Of a DNA stretch of 64,000 nt, positions 1 to 9,774 are shown piece after piece. The stretch spans positions 1 to 64,000 of the forward strand of contig NZ_LZGT01000075.1 of the NCBI RefSeq assembly GCF_001690525.1, in the 5' to 3' direction. The DNA is from Gilliamella sp. App6-5. GTDB lineage: Bacteria; Pseudomonadota; Gammaproteobacteria; Enterobacterales; Orbaceae. The notes beneath the pieces were generated by a model. It was given only the letters and a program-made list of their open reading frames with translations, had not been told where the DNA came from and ran no database searches. Position numbers and translations under genes: made by a program. Position 1 is the first letter of the stretch; every line of letters begins with the position of its first letter.

Positions 1-124
1 TTCAGCTTCTTTTAAAATAGCGACGATTTGATGTTCAGTCATTTTTTTCATCATTAAATCCCCTTTACTTGTATCATAGAGAATTTTCTACTTTTGTGCT
101 GTACTATTTTAGGGGGTAGTTACA
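1..124 (-). mobile_element. Edge of IS3-family insertion sequence (start of OrfA plus terminal end)
   Basis: Reading leftward from 54, an ATG opens a frame that runs off the window and encodes MMKKMTEHQIVAILKEAE, the typical N-terminus of an IS3-family OrfA (helix-turn-helix transposase subunit). Upstream of it, the minus strand shows TGTAACTACCCCC from about 124, a plausible terminal inverted repeat because IS3 elements begin with TG. Only 18 codons are visible, so I cannot tell whether the element is intact. The family call rests on this short motif; the exact terminus is inferred. Confidence 0.6.
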
Positions 125-374
125 TTGGTAAGGTATGGAAAAAATATCATCGCAAAAGCCATCCTATAACTACCTTAGTTTGCAAAAAAACAAAAAATAA
201 AATCAATGTTATACCCAATCTGTTTTTATAGAAAAAATATCAATTTCCATAACACCCAAAGGTTAATATGGCTTACTTTTTACGAAACATCGACGGTTTG
301 GGCCCCCGCCTTCCGCTAGAGTTACATCCTTTGATTGTGCCCTTCCGCCAAGTATTACAGACTAAAAATAAAAA

Positions 375-1865
375 CTAAGGCGTCGTGCAAAGACCTGAGT
401 AGTGGTAACTTGGGTTATAGCTGTCCACACCACCGCCCATTACCCCCACATAGAACTGAAGGTTTCCCGTTGTATCACTTGTCCAGTACCAGAGGGTGAA
501 ATCTATACCCGCATAATCGAATATTTGATCCCACTCGGTGAAAAATCCAGCACCTATTTGACGCTGATAAAAATTATCACTGGCTGATGGTGTAGCCCCG
601 ATGGCATCTTGACAATAATTGCCAGAGTTCAAACCAAAACAAACTGCGTTAGTCAGATCCTTAACCTGTGCGAGACGATAACCTAAACTACGACACCATG
701 CAACTTGATTAGATGCTGTGTCGCTTTTATCCCCTCGGTTGATGAACCACTTCCGTAATACAAATCCATATTTTACGACTACATTACCATCACTATCTTT
801 ACCTACTAATTCAAATGTCTTTGGTAAATTGGGCTTGCTAATTCGACTAGGATTGACATTATCCTTTTGTGCTCTTGCTTCTGGACCTGTTAAAGTGACT
901 CGTGTTACTACTTCTGGATGGTCAGAAATCCAATTATCATTTGCTATTGTCCTTGTTACTGTGGCAGTTATTCCCTCATGTGTGACGGGTTGCCAAGTTA
1001 ATTGATTCGGATCAATGCCCCTTATGTCTAAATCAAAATATAAACCATCAGCCCCCGTGGTCGGGAAGTTGCTGCCGTATAATGTGGGATTGGTTGATTG
1101 CGGGATAAAACCTTTATCTGAATCCCATATGGAATCAGGTCCCTTAAAGCTACCTGTGCCATGTTGCAAATTCGGCCTAGCATAGCAAACTGTAGATGGT
1201 AAATTTGGATTGATATAATATGTTGCCGTGCCGTAATCAAAAATGCTGTAGCTTGGTACACCGTACTGCGTACTTAAACTGCCAGCCATGTTATTTAGCT
1301 CCATTTTATAAGGCGCTTTGCAAATATCTAAAGCATCATTACGGTTAATTTCTCGGTTATTTTTATCAGTAATCTTAATTGATAAACTACCTGTTGCGAT
1401 AACCCCCTTTGTGCCTAATCCATCACCATCATCATCGCCCCAATAGTGATAACGCGTTACTAAGTCACTTAACAATATGGAATTTCTTGATACTGGTATC
1501 ATCATGTCAATATCAGCAAGAGTATCTCCTGCATTAGGTAAGGTGATTGGGCTCGTGGGGGTTGAGGGATTGTTCGATGGTGTGATTTGAGTACCATCCG
1601 ATAGCCTGATACTAAGTAAATCCTCTGTTGTTGTCACTTTGGTTCTACCACTATCAAATGTTAAATACGGCGCTGTACCTTGAATTATATCGGTAGTTTT
1701 GGCGGATAACGCCTGTAAGCCCAATGAATACGGCAATAATAACAACGGTGCCAACGCCCTCAGGATTTTTGATAACAATTTCGATGATAATGTGAAAACT
1801 CTTCTAACGTGTTTATCTGGTAAATTTAAGACATAGGGCAGTTGGTCTTTAAACTGTCTTTCCAT
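375..1865 (-). CDS. Secreted protein with C-terminal invasin/intimin-like lectin domain
   Basis: A 496-residue exported protein. It starts with a long basic leader (about 34 residues) before a hydrophobic core LAPLLLLPYSLGL and an ALSA cleavage site, which looks like an extended signal peptide. The middle has an acidic DDDGDG stretch that could bind calcium and a conserved block (CYARPNL, GPDSIWDSDKGFIPQ, NFPTTG). The last 110 residues carry CRSLGYRLAQ, AGFFTEWDQ, LWYWTSD and a final GLCTTP, matching the pattern of the lectin-like C-terminal domain in invasin/intimin-type adhesins (paired Cys, WG/EW, YWT). No beta-barrel or autotransporter domain is visible, so how it would be anchored is unknown. 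It is a paralogue of the genes at 33857-34921 and 35689-36756 and of the pseudogene at 25290-25906. The adhesion role is inferred. Confidence 0.7.
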   Translation of the reverse strand: MERQFKDQLPYVLNLPDKHVRRVFTLSSKLLSKILRALAPLLLLPYSLGLQALSAKTTDIIQGTAPYLTFDSGRTKVTTTEDLLSIRLSDGTQITPSNNPSTPTSPITLPNAGDTLADIDMMIPVSRNSILLSDLVTRYHYWGDDDGDGLGTKGVIATGSLSIKITDKNNREINRNDALDICKAPYKMELNNMAGSLSTQYGVPSYSIFDYGTATYYINPNLPSTVCYARPNLQHGTGSFKGPDSIWDSDKGFIPQSTNPTLYGSNFPTTGADGLYFDLDIRGIDPNQLTWQPVTHEGITATVTRTIANDNWISDHPEVVTRVTLTGPEARAQKDNVNPSRISKPNLPKTFELVGKDSDGNVVVKYGFVLRKWFINRGDKSDTASNQVAWCRSLGYRLAQVKDLTNAVCFGLNSGNYCQDAIGATPSASDNFYQRQIGAGFFTEWDQIFDYAGIDFTLWYWTSDTTGNLQFYVGVMGGGVDSYNPSYHYSGLCTTP

Positions 1866-2201
1866 AACATTCCATCTATCAATTATTTATCTTTTTTACA
1901 ATTTCTGGCTTTTAAAATAAGCTGAATTGCTTTTTGCTTTTTGTAAGTATAGCGTTTAAAAAAAAATTGACCATCATTTTGCTTAAAAAATTTGATAAAA
2001 TTGATTAAGGCCAGCTTTGAAAAATGTTTCTATTTTGGCAAAAAACTTGAAATTTTTTTAAAATTTCAATTGACTATGCGTATGGGTATAATTTTTTTAA
2101 GGTTATGTTGGACTCGTCTATTTTTACCTATTTTGGTAAATAGTATTGCAATACAACCCTACTTTCTTTTTGAATTTCTACTAATTTTATAGAAGTTAAA
2201 T
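1866..2201. other. Intergenic, very AT-rich, no gene seen
   Basis: About 335 bases between the start of the exoprotein gene and tRNA-Gly. It has long T and A runs. The short open frames here lack a convincing ribosome binding site and resemble no family. It presumably holds the promoter of the leftward exoprotein gene, but I see no clear -35/-10 pair. Confidence 0.5.
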
Positions 2202-2277
<76 letters not shown>

Positions 2278-2348
2278 TTATTGAGGCACTTAGAAAGAAG
2301 TGGTGAGCATTATACAAAAATTTTTGTATCTAGCAACTATTTTTATTG

Positions 2349-2606
2349 TTATTTTTTACCTTTCCAACTAAGTGATTCAAAAACACCAAATAAGAACAAA
2401 CGCAAGACTTTAAATTTGTCTTGTTGCTTTTCTTGATTTGTCATGGTTGAGTGTAACATCCACGCTTGTAAACCATGGATAACCGTAAACGCAATTAAAC
2501 CGATATTAGCCACTACATTGGCAGGGTGTGGGTAAGGATGGATAAGGTTAAATACTAAAAATAACCATATCAATGAATACAAGACTTTTCCTATAAATAT
2601 GAACAT
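2349..2606 (-). CDS. yhhL: DUF1145 family membrane protein YhhL
   Basis: An 85-residue protein with two or three hydrophobic segments (roughly residues 3-22 and 30-48) and a basic tail. Size, composition and position directly after rsmD match the E. coli YhhL (DUF1145) inner-membrane protein, whose function is unknown. Its ATG overlaps the rsmD stop codon by one base (TAATG), so it is translationally coupled to rsmD. Confidence 0.8.
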   Translation of the reverse strand: MFIFIGKVLYSLIWLFLVFNLIHPYPHPANVVANIGLIAFTVIHGLQAWMLHSTMTNQEKQQDKFKVLRLFLFGVFESLSWKGKK

Positions 2607-3169
2607 TAATTGCCTTCTCGTATAAATAGATAACTATGGACTTGTCCAGCCGTTTTTTCGCGATGCAAATACCAGTGAGTTGGAATATAAGTTGTTAATT
2701 CATGATCTATTTCTGTTTCAATATAAATATAAGCTGATGGTTTTAGCCAGTTATTATTCTCAAGCTCGCTAACCGTTTTTGCCACCAATGCTTGATGAAA
2801 TGGTGGGTCGATAAATACAATATCAAATTGTTTTATAGCTGGCTTGTTTAGCCAATGTAAAGTGTCGGTATGATAAATATCGATTACATCGCTAGAAATA
2901 AGCTGTTTATTTTTGTTGAGTTGTTGTGCAACTTGTTTATCTTTTTCAAGCAAGGTAACACTTTGGGCGCCTCGTGATGCGGCTTCAAAACCTAATGATC
3001 CACTACCTGAAAAACAATCCAAACAATCGCTATCGTGTATAACAGGCATTAACCAGTTATATAGGGTTTCTTTAATACGATCTGTGGTTGGGCGCAATCC
3101 TTGCTTATCAAGTACTGACAGTTTACGCCCACGCCATTTTCCACCAATAATTCTTATTGAACCATTCAT
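2606..3169 (-). CDS. rsmD: 16S rRNA (guanine(966)-N(2))-methyltransferase
   Basis: A 187-residue class I SAM-dependent methyltransferase that modifies G966 of 16S rRNA in the small subunit. Visible motifs are the N-terminal IIGGKWRGRKL, the SAM-binding loop DCFSGSGSLGFEA (about residues 51-63) and catalytic DPPF (121-124), characteristic of N2-guanine methylation. Length is close to the E. coli enzyme (198). It lies 13 bases downstream of mrcA and is coupled to yhhL. Confidence 0.93.
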   Translation of the reverse strand: MNGSIRIIGGKWRGRKLSVLDKQGLRPTTDRIKETLYNWLMPVIHDSDCLDCFSGSGSLGFEAASRGAQSVTLLEKDKQVAQQLNKNKQLISSDVIDIYHTDTLHWLNKPAIKQFDIVFIDPPFHQALVAKTVSELENNNWLKPSAYIYIETEIDHELTTYIPTHWYLHREKTAGQVHSYLFIREGN

Positions 3170-3182
3170 TTTAAATCCTGTA

Positions 3183-5723
3183 TCAAAATAGCTCTGAAGT
3201 GTTGCCTTCTGAATCTGTTACTCTCGTGCCCACTTCTTGAGTTGCATAAATCGTTGGCTCGGTACCTTTTATAAAGTACTCTGACATTGTTCTAGAGCCA
3301 GATTGAGGTAATAACCCCGTTTTTTGATCAATAGTCACAGAAATCACATTTTCAGGTTTGACATCTTCTATTACCGGTACATCTTTTAGAGCAACTTTCA
3401 TATAATCAACCCATATTGGATTTGCGGTTACAGCCCCTGCTTCGGCTCGGTAAGTTCGACCTAAGTCACGGCGGTGATCATCAAACCCCATCCAAACAGT
3501 TGTAACAATATTGCCACCAAATCCAGAAAACCAAACGTCTTTAGATGAGTTAGTAGTCCCTGTTTTACCACCAACATCTTTTCTACCCAACGCTTTTACG
3601 CGCCATGCCGTACCCTGCCAATCTGAACCACCAAAGACAATAGATCGAAGACCATCTTTCATAATAAATGCAATTCCACTGTTTATCGTATGTGGCGCGT
3701 ATTTTGGCGTGACATCAATTGTTTTATTATTAAGATTTATATCTGGTAATACAATATCATCATCAGATTTAAGGTTGGCTTGTTCAGGTTCTTCATTATC
3801 TGATTCATTTGATTCATTTTCAACATTATCAAGTGATACTGGTGTTGAGCCAATAATGACGTCATCATCATCACAGTTGTGACAAGCAATCATCGGTTGG
3901 TGTTGATATATTGTACCAGTACCACTATTGTATTCTATCTTTTCAATTAAGTATGGTGTAATTAAGTAACCTCCGTTAGTGATAACAGAATACGCTCTTG
4001 CCACTTGCAGGGGAGTAAACGAAGCCGAACCTAACGCTAACGATTCGTTATGTGAAATATTTTCTTTTGGGAATCCAAAACGTTCTAAATAATCTGCCGC
4101 ATAATCTATACCAACGGCACGCAAAGCCCTTACCATCATTACATTTTTAGACATCCCTAACCCGATTCTTAAGCGTAGTGGACCAGCATAGGTTGGTGGT
4201 GAGTTTTTAGGGCGCCATATTGCACTCCCCGTAGAACGGACGATGGGTGCATCATTCAGCAGTGTTGCCATCGTTAAGCCTTGTTCTAAGGTTGAAGTAT
4301 AAATAAATGGTTTAATATTTGAACCTAATTGCCGGAGCGCTTGCGTTGCTCGGTTAAATTTACTCAAATTAAAATCATAACCGCCTACAATTGCTTTGAT
4401 TGCCCCATTGTCTGAATCAAGTGATACCAGTGCAGCATTTACAGCTGGAATTTGTGCTAACTCCCAATTATCGCCTGTTTTTTTAACCCAAATAAGTTGT
4501 CCTGATTTAAGAGTATCAGATACTTTTTTAGGAAACGCACCTTGTCTTGTATCACTAATAAATGGACGAGCCCATTTCATGTTCGGGTATGTAATAGTAA
4601 TACTGCTTTTATCAGATAATACCGCTGTTGCCTCTTTATCTGCTGAGGTCATAACAACAGCTGGGCACATGCCGTTATAACACATATATTTATCAAGGGT
4701 TTGCTTGATTTGCTCAAGATCCCATGGGGTTTCATTCGGTTGCCATAATACTTTTTCAGCGCCACGATAACCATGCCTGATATCATAATCAATAATATGC
4801 TTTTGTACCGTTTCTGTTGCAGCTATTTGATCTGTTTTCGAAATAGTTGTATAAACTTTATAGCCATCTGTATAGGCATTTTCGCCAAATTTATCGTACA
4901 TAAATTGACGTGCCATTTCTGCGACATAAGGCGCTGAAAATTCGATTTGTGGTGAATGATAGCTGGCGCTAAGCGGCTTTTTAATCGCTTCATTATATTC
5001 AGCTTGAGTGATATAGGATTGGTCTAACATACGTCCTAATACCCAATTACGTCTAGTTAATGCACGATCTGGATGAGAAATTGGGTTGTAAGCTGATGGT
5101 GCATTTGGTAAACCGGCTAATAAAGCGGCTTCATCAATGGTTAACTGATCGGGAGTTTTACCAAAAAAAGTATAAGATGCAGCGGCAACACCGTATGCTC
5201 TAGAACCGAAATTAATCATGTTAAGATACAATGCCATGATTTCTTCTTTCGATAGTTCTTTTTCCATACGGATAGCTAAAATAACTTCTTTGGCTTTACG
5301 CGATATGCTTTTTTCAGGTGTTAAGAAAAAGTTCTTAGCGACTTGTTGAGTGATGGTACTACCACCTTGAGAAAATCCTTTATGTTTTAAACCGATATAC
5401 ATTGCCCGAACAATACCAATAGGGTCAATGCCAAAATGTTCATGAAAACGAGCATCTTCTGTTGCAATGACAGCATTAACAACCATTGGTGGAATTTCGT
5501 CATATTTCAATGGGGTTCGACGCCGTTCACCAAAAATAGCAATTAACTCACCATCTTTACTTAATACTTGCATTGGCGTTTGTAATCGAACATCTTTTAA
5601 TGTAGTAACATCCGGCAAATCTTTAGAATAATGAGCATAACCAGCAATGCCAATAATTAAGCTACAAAGAAATAAACCAATGAGTAATTTTAGAAGAATT
5701 TTTAACACTCTAATTAATATCAC
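3183..5723 (-). CDS. mrcA: Penicillin-binding protein 1A (bifunctional peptidoglycan synthase)
   Basis: An 846-residue class A PBP, close to the E. coli length (850). A short cytoplasmic N-terminus and membrane anchor (about residues 7-28) precede the GT51 transglycosylase domain with EDARFHEHFG and GGSTITQQVAKN. The transpeptidase domain has the catalytic SNIKPF (SxxK), SKN (SxN) and KTGTTNSSKD (KTG) motifs. An Asp/Glu/Asn-rich segment just before the KTG region sits where E. coli PBP1A also has a variable stretch. It polymerises and cross-links glycan in the periplasm. In E. coli mrcA lies beside hofM; here tusA, yigL and a ygfX-like gene come between mrcA and the hof genes. Confidence 0.96.
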   Translation of the reverse strand: MILIRVLKILLKLLIGLFLCSLIIGIAGYAHYSKDLPDVTTLKDVRLQTPMQVLSKDGELIAIFGERRRTPLKYDEIPPMVVNAVIATEDARFHEHFGIDPIGIVRAMYIGLKHKGFSQGGSTITQQVAKNFFLTPEKSISRKAKEVILAIRMEKELSKEEIMALYLNMINFGSRAYGVAAASYTFFGKTPDQLTIDEAALLAGLPNAPSAYNPISHPDRALTRRNWVLGRMLDQSYITQAEYNEAIKKPLSASYHSPQIEFSAPYVAEMARQFMYDKFGENAYTDGYKVYTTISKTDQIAATETVQKHIIDYDIRHGYRGAEKVLWQPNETPWDLEQIKQTLDKYMCYNGMCPAVVMTSADKEATAVLSDKSSITITYPNMKWARPFISDTRQGAFPKKVSDTLKSGQLIWVKKTGDNWELAQIPAVNAALVSLDSDNGAIKAIVGGYDFNLSKFNRATQALRQLGSNIKPFIYTSTLEQGLTMATLLNDAPIVRSTGSAIWRPKNSPPTYAGPLRLRIGLGMSKNVMMVRALRAVGIDYAADYLERFGFPKENISHNESLALGSASFTPLQVARAYSVITNGGYLITPYLIEKIEYNSGTGTIYQHQPMIACHNCDDDDVIIGSTPVSLDNVENESNESDNEEPEQANLKSDDDIVLPDINLNNKTIDVTPKYAPHTINSGIAFIMKDGLRSIVFGGSDWQGTAWRVKALGRKDVGGKTGTTNSSKDVWFSGFGGNIVTTVWMGFDDHRRDLGRTYRAEAGAVTANPIWVDYMKVALKDVPVIEDVKPENVISVTIDQKTGLLPQSGSRTMSEYFIKGTEPTIYATQEVGTRVTDSEGNTSELF

Positions 5724-5968
5724 AAATTTTTCCTATCTAAATTTTAAGGCAAAAATAATGGCTTCAGAGTTCTCTCTGCGCCAAATTTAGTTAAACTATT
5801 TTTTGGTAAGGACTTCACATTACATTAAAGGAAAATGCTAATGATTGATCACTTATCCATTAAATCACACCCAAATTGTGCGTATTATCTCCCATATTTA
5901 ACTTTATTTTAAGCAATTTTTAACAAAATCATGAAATAATTATATTTTCACTAATTAGAGTAAGCATT

Positions 5969-6373
5969 ATGTGGAGCATAAAACTTAGTATATCGAAGTT
6001 GCAATTACTGATTTCAACCCTTTTTTATTCCATGCTAATGATGCTTTGTCTAGTCATGTTTGCTAACACATCCTTAAATTCTTATACCTTTATTATTATA
6101 ATATTATTAATAATAGAATGGTGGCGTAGTATCTGTTATTTCAAAACCATTAAAAACGAATTTGCGCTATTTCACTATATCAATCAAATATATTGGCACA
6201 AACAACGCTGGTACTTAATGTATAAACCGCTGATATTTCGTTATGTTATTATCTTGAAGTTAAAATCTCGACATGACGGTAAATGCTGTACGCTTTTGTT
6301 AATGGTTGATAATCTGCAACCTAATGACTGGCGAACATTACGTTTTTACTTAAAACAAATTGATTTCACTTAA
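5969..6373 (+). CDS. YgfX/CptA-like membrane protein (orphan)
   Basis: A 134-residue protein with two adjacent hydrophobic segments (about residues 12-32 and 38-55) and a soluble C-terminal half ending DNLQPNDWRTLRFYLKQ. That motif is the signature end of the YgfX family, the inner-membrane partner or 'toxin' usually encoded with sdhE (ygfY). No sdhE-like gene is adjacent here. It is divergent from mrcA and convergent with tusA. The family assignment rests on the layout and the tail motif; whether it is active is unknown. Confidence 0.6.
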   Translation: MWSIKLSISKLQLLISTLFYSMLMMLCLVMFANTSLNSYTFIIIILLIIEWWRSICYFKTIKNEFALFHYINQIYWHKQRWYLMYKPLIFRYVIILKLKSRHDGKCCTLLLMVDNLQPNDWRTLRFYLKQIDFT

Positions 6374-6419
6374 TGCAAACACCTACTTTCTTGAAAATTT
6401 TGTCAAAAAAGTTGTTAAA

Positions 6420-6656
6420 CTAATGCGATTTTTTAATCCAATACTGATAGGGTTGGGATTCTATTTGCGATGACAGTAATTCATGATCCATATGGCGGCA
6501 AAAGCTAGGGACATCGCGAGTTGTGGCAAAATCATCAGCAATGACATAAAGAACTTGCCCTATGGCAAGTTCTCGAATGGATTTTCTTATTAGCATAATC
6601 GGTTCAGGGCAACGCAATCCAAGCGTATTGAGTTCTTTGTCAATAATTATATTCAT
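6420..6656 (-). CDS. tusA: Sulfurtransferase TusA
   Basis: A 78-residue sulfur carrier that takes persulfide sulfur from IscS and passes it to the TusBCD relay for 2-thiouridine formation in tRNA wobble positions. The family motif [10 protein letters not shown] is present with the acceptor Cys at residue 16, followed by [14 protein letters not shown]. Length fits the family (81 in E. coli). It lies 19 bases from yigL on the same strand and may be co-transcribed. Confidence 0.95.
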   Translation of the reverse strand: MNIIIDKELNTLGLRCPEPIMLIRKSIRELAIGQVLYVIADDFATTRDVPSFCRHMDHELLSSQIESQPYQYWIKKSH

Positions 6657-6675
6657 TTTTAGATATATTTGATAA

Positions 6676-7479
6676 TTATAAAAATAGTTTACTTAAGTAA
6701 TGAGGCACGGCGTCTTGTGCATTTGAACCTATTACCTCTAATTCGGGTAACAATTCCTTTAACTCTGAGCTACCATTTTGCATTATACAGCCTTTACCTG
6801 CCACTTTTAGCATTTCGTAGTCATTCATGCCATCACCAAAAGCAATACTCTCTTTTAAACTGTAACCTAGTTTTTCAACCACTTTTTTTAATGCACTTCC
6901 TTTAGACACATTTTCGGCCATCACTTCTAGGCAATTTAAAGTAGAAAAAGCGACGCTAATTTTATTACCAAATTTTGCATCTAGTCGATTTTTTAGCTGA
7001 ACTAAATGTGGATAAAGTGCATTATCCGTGGTAGTAAAATAAATTTTAGCAATATCGTTAGTATCAAAATCAAGTGGGTTAAATAATTGATAAGTAAACT
7101 GCGTGTCTCGATAAAATTCTAATGAATATGTATCTTCTTTATTAATTAACCACTCATCACCACGATATAAATGAGTATAAACTAAAGGATCTTCCATACT
7201 CATTTTAGCTATTTCGCTCGCAAGTGATGGTTCAATACTTTGGCTAAAAACTAAATGGCCTTGGCTATCATGTACTCTTGCGCCATTTGACGTTATCATA
7301 AAAGCATCAATTTCCATATTTTCTCGCATTTGAGCGACATCAATGTGGTGTCTACCAGTTGCAAAAACAAAATGAATGCCTTTGTTACGAAGCGCTTGAA
7401 GAACTTGTTTCGTGTAAGGCGATAAGCTATGTTCAGGAGTTAATAAAGTACCGTCTAAATCAGAAGCAACAACATGCAT
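6676..7479 (-). CDS. yigL: HAD-superfamily phosphatase YigL (Cof type)
   Basis: A 267-residue HAD-IIB phosphatase. The N-terminal DLDGTLL holds the nucleophile and acid/base aspartates, with [16 protein letters not shown], a conserved SKGSAL lysine and FGDGMND for magnesium binding. It matches E. coli YigL along its length, including the end [15 protein letters not shown]. YigL dephosphorylates pyridoxal phosphate and sugar phosphates such as those accumulating in sugar-phosphate stress; the substrate here is by homology. Confidence 0.92.
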   Translation of the reverse strand: MHVVASDLDGTLLTPEHSLSPYTKQVLQALRNKGIHFVFATGRHHIDVAQMRENMEIDAFMITSNGARVHDSQGHLVFSQSIEPSLASEIAKMSMEDPLVYTHLYRGDEWLINKEDTYSLEFYRDTQFTYQLFNPLDFDTNDIAKIYFTTTDNALYPHLVQLKNRLDAKFGNKISVAFSTLNCLEVMAENVSKGSALKKVVEKLGYSLKESIAFGDGMNDYEMLKVAGKGCIMQNGSSELKELLPELEVIGSNAQDAVPHYLSKLFL

Positions 7480-7602
7480 AATATTCTCTACTCTTATAAT
7501 AAATGGTAATAATGACGACTAAAATAATATACTTTAAAACAAGCATTACTTATCAAAGCAAAGGCTAAAACAAGCCAAGATATGATACAACTCTGTTGAC
7601 AT

Positions 7603-8940
7603 TTACTCAACCAATTGTGGCGTAATAAAAATAACTAACTCACGTTTTTGTTGTTTTTTCCTATTGTGTTTAAATAAATTTCCAATAATTGGCATGTCGC
7701 TTACACCTGGAACTTTTCGTTGTCCGCTGGTGTTAACTTGTTGAAAGATTCCACCTAACACTACTGTTTCACCATTTTTTATTTGAACTTGTGTTTTGAT
7801 CTCTTGCGTATCAATAGCTAACGCCTCACCACCATCGCTACGTTTTATTGAACGACCAGCTGTATTTTGCGTAATGTGTAAATCTAAAATTATCTGATTA
7901 TCAGATAAAATTTTAGGTGTAACTTCTAGCCCCAACACCGCAGGCTTAAATTCAATAGATGTAGCCCCATTGCTACCACTCGCAACTTCGTAAGGGATTT
8001 CAGTACCTTGTTTTATCGAAGCCATATTTTGATTAGCTGTGAGTAAATTCGGGCTAGCAATAATTTCGAGCTGATTTTCAGATTCAAGCGCAGATAACTC
8101 TAAATTAAGTAAACTACCTGATAGTTTAGCTAAATTAAAACCAACAGTTGTAGTCGGATGACTAGTACCAAGCCCTATATCAAACTTATCTAATAATTGC
8201 GATGATTTTCCTGCATATCCCCATTTAATCCCCAACTCAGACATACTTTCATCACTCATAGTAACAATGTGCGCTGAAATATGTACTTGAGGCATAGGTT
8301 TATCAAGTGTTTTAACTAATTTTTCGATATGAGTAAATTGTTTAGGTAAATCGGTAATGATCAGTGAATTTGTCCGTTTATCAAGCGCAACCTTACCTCG
8401 TTCTGATAATAATCCTTGTTGTTGAATTGTTTCGATTAAGGTCGTTGGATCGGCATGATTAACAGCTATAGATACCGAATTAAGCGATTGCTTTAGCTCT
8501 TTTTCTTTTTGTTCTAATTGTTGTTTATGCAATAAAACTTCAGGATCTATCGCTTTAGAAACGAACAAAATATTATCGTCAATTTCCGCTTGTAAATTTG
8601 CTGAGTCTAAAATGATCTTTAGCGCTTTGTGCCAATCAACATTGTTAAGCTTGATAGTTTGTTTTATTGACAAATCTTCTGACATAACTAAATTCATCTG
8701 CTGACTATCGGCTAATGCTTGTAAGATAATTGCAATGTCCGTTTGGTAAAATGTCATGGAGATATTTTTTTGCTGTTCGACATGTGAAGATTGATTTATA
8801 TTTGCATAAGTAGCATTTATGCCAATTGTTACAAATGCAAAAACTATCGCGACTAACAAACTTATTTTAGTATTAATTAATCTGCTAATATTTTGATTTA
8901 GCCTTTTATACGCTTGATTTGTGGGATTGTTATTATTCAT
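7603..8940 (-). CDS. hofQ: HofQ/PilQ-family secretin (DNA-uptake porin)
   Basis: A type IV pilus-type secretin that would form the outer-membrane channel for DNA uptake. I start it at the ATG at 8940 (445 residues), which overlaps the upstream gene by 8 bases, rather than at 9012 inside that gene. A hydrophobic segment about 30 residues in is followed by ANIN, then an STN-like domain (ISMTFYQTDIAIILQAL), an N1 domain and a C-terminal secretin domain with PQVHISAHIV, LEIIASPNLLT, GTEIPYE and a closing VPGVSDMPIIGNLFK...RELVIFITP. E. coli HofQ has 412 residues. It is the last gene of the hof operon; no aroK follows, unlike in E. coli. Confidence 0.88.
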   Translation of the reverse strand: MNNNNPTNQAYKRLNQNISRLINTKISLLVAIVFAFVTIGINATYANINQSSHVEQQKNISMTFYQTDIAIILQALADSQQMNLVMSEDLSIKQTIKLNNVDWHKALKIILDSANLQAEIDDNILFVSKAIDPEVLLHKQQLEQKEKELKQSLNSVSIAVNHADPTTLIETIQQQGLLSERGKVALDKRTNSLIITDLPKQFTHIEKLVKTLDKPMPQVHISAHIVTMSDESMSELGIKWGYAGKSSQLLDKFDIGLGTSHPTTTVGFNLAKLSGSLLNLELSALESENQLEIIASPNLLTANQNMASIKQGTEIPYEVASGSNGATSIEFKPAVLGLEVTPKILSDNQIILDLHITQNTAGRSIKRSDGGEALAIDTQEIKTQVQIKNGETVVLGGIFQQVNTSGQRKVPGVSDMPIIGNLFKHNRKKQQKRELVIFITPQLVE

Positions 8941-9301
8941 TGAATGACATTGTCCATGACACAGTATTATGGCAATAATCAGGTAAATCGGCTTGCCACA
9001 TAATTTTATCATTTAGTAAAGATTGTACAGACCAAGGAAACAAAACATTTGGCACCACATTATCGGTTATTGCTAACCACTGATTATCTGATGCTAACCA
9101 AATCTGCTGATACTGCTGATCAATTTGTTTCATAAGCCCCTTAAAATGCCAAACTTGAATTTGTTCAAGCAGTAACGCTGTTTGCTCACTACAAGAAACT
9201 GAATAATTTTGTTGAAAAGGATCTCGATCTAAAAGCATACTAGCCTTTAGCTCAAAACAGATAACACACAATAACCAGAGGTACTTATATATACAGCACA
9301 T
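8933..9301 (-). CDS. HofP-like protein of the hof operon
   Basis: 122 residues from an ATG at 9301 that overlaps the previous stop (TGATG). It has a hydrophobic N-terminal signal segment, then RDPFQ, a lone Cys and a WHFKGLM block. This is the PilP/HofP layout: a short periplasmic protein with RDPF followed by a small beta domain that contacts the secretin. Sequence identity to E. coli HofP is evidently low, so the call leans on position between HofO-like and HofQ. Confidence 0.6.
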   Translation of the reverse strand: MCCIYKYLWLLCVICFELKASMLLDRDPFQQNYSVSCSEQTALLLEQIQVWHFKGLMKQIDQQYQQIWLASDNQWLAITDNVVPNVLFPWSVQSLLNDKIMWQADLPDYCHNTVSWTMSFNE

Positions 9302-9774
9302 CACTCTATGCCCTTTTTAAACAATAAAGTAAACATGATCTGTAACTGCTGTTCTTGTTTGCTGATTTTTAGATTTTGAAAATCAAGAAAATAAAAATCA
9401 TTTGTCAATGATGAAATTAAATTAATAAAATCGCCAAATTGCCCCTCTAATTCGATATCCCAATTAACCATATTACCCGTTTGATAATGTTTAAAGGAAC
9501 GTAATGCAAGATGATTTTTCTCGAAAACCTGTGCCAGTTCTTTTTCTGATATTACGCTATATAAAGTATTTTTACTTGCCTGATAACGATTTACTTTTGC
9601 CTGTAGCAACTTAGTTTCAGTAATTTTTTGCTGATATAATTTAGCCTTTAGCATAGCTTGTTGCTGGATATCTTTAATAAAAAGAAGATAAACGATAGCA
9701 AAAAACACCAAGCAACATAAAATACAAACCCCATATTGTTGCCAAATTGGACGATAAAAAAAATTACTGTTCAT
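9301..9774 (-). CDS. HofO/PilO-like pilus assembly protein
   Basis: 157 residues: a short cytoplasmic start, a single membrane helix (about residues 14-33), a Lys/Gln-rich probable coiled coil (35-65) and a small periplasmic domain with NWDIELEGQFGDFINLI. This is the PilO architecture. Its ATG overlaps the preceding hofM-hofN stop by 11 bases. The role is inferred from topology and position in the operon. Confidence 0.6.
   Translation of the reverse strand: MNSNFFYRPIWQQYGVCILCCLVFFAIVYLLFIKDIQQQAMLKAKLYQQKITETKLLQAKVNRYQASKNTLYSVISEKELAQVFEKNHLALRSFKHYQTGNMVNWDIELEGQFGDFINLISSLTNDFYFLDFQNLKISKQEQQLQIMFTLLFKKGIE

Noticed and set aside
8941-9012. Longer start for hofQ
   Set aside because: It would overlap the HofP-like gene by 80 bases; the ATG at 8940 keeps a signal-like segment and a short overlap.
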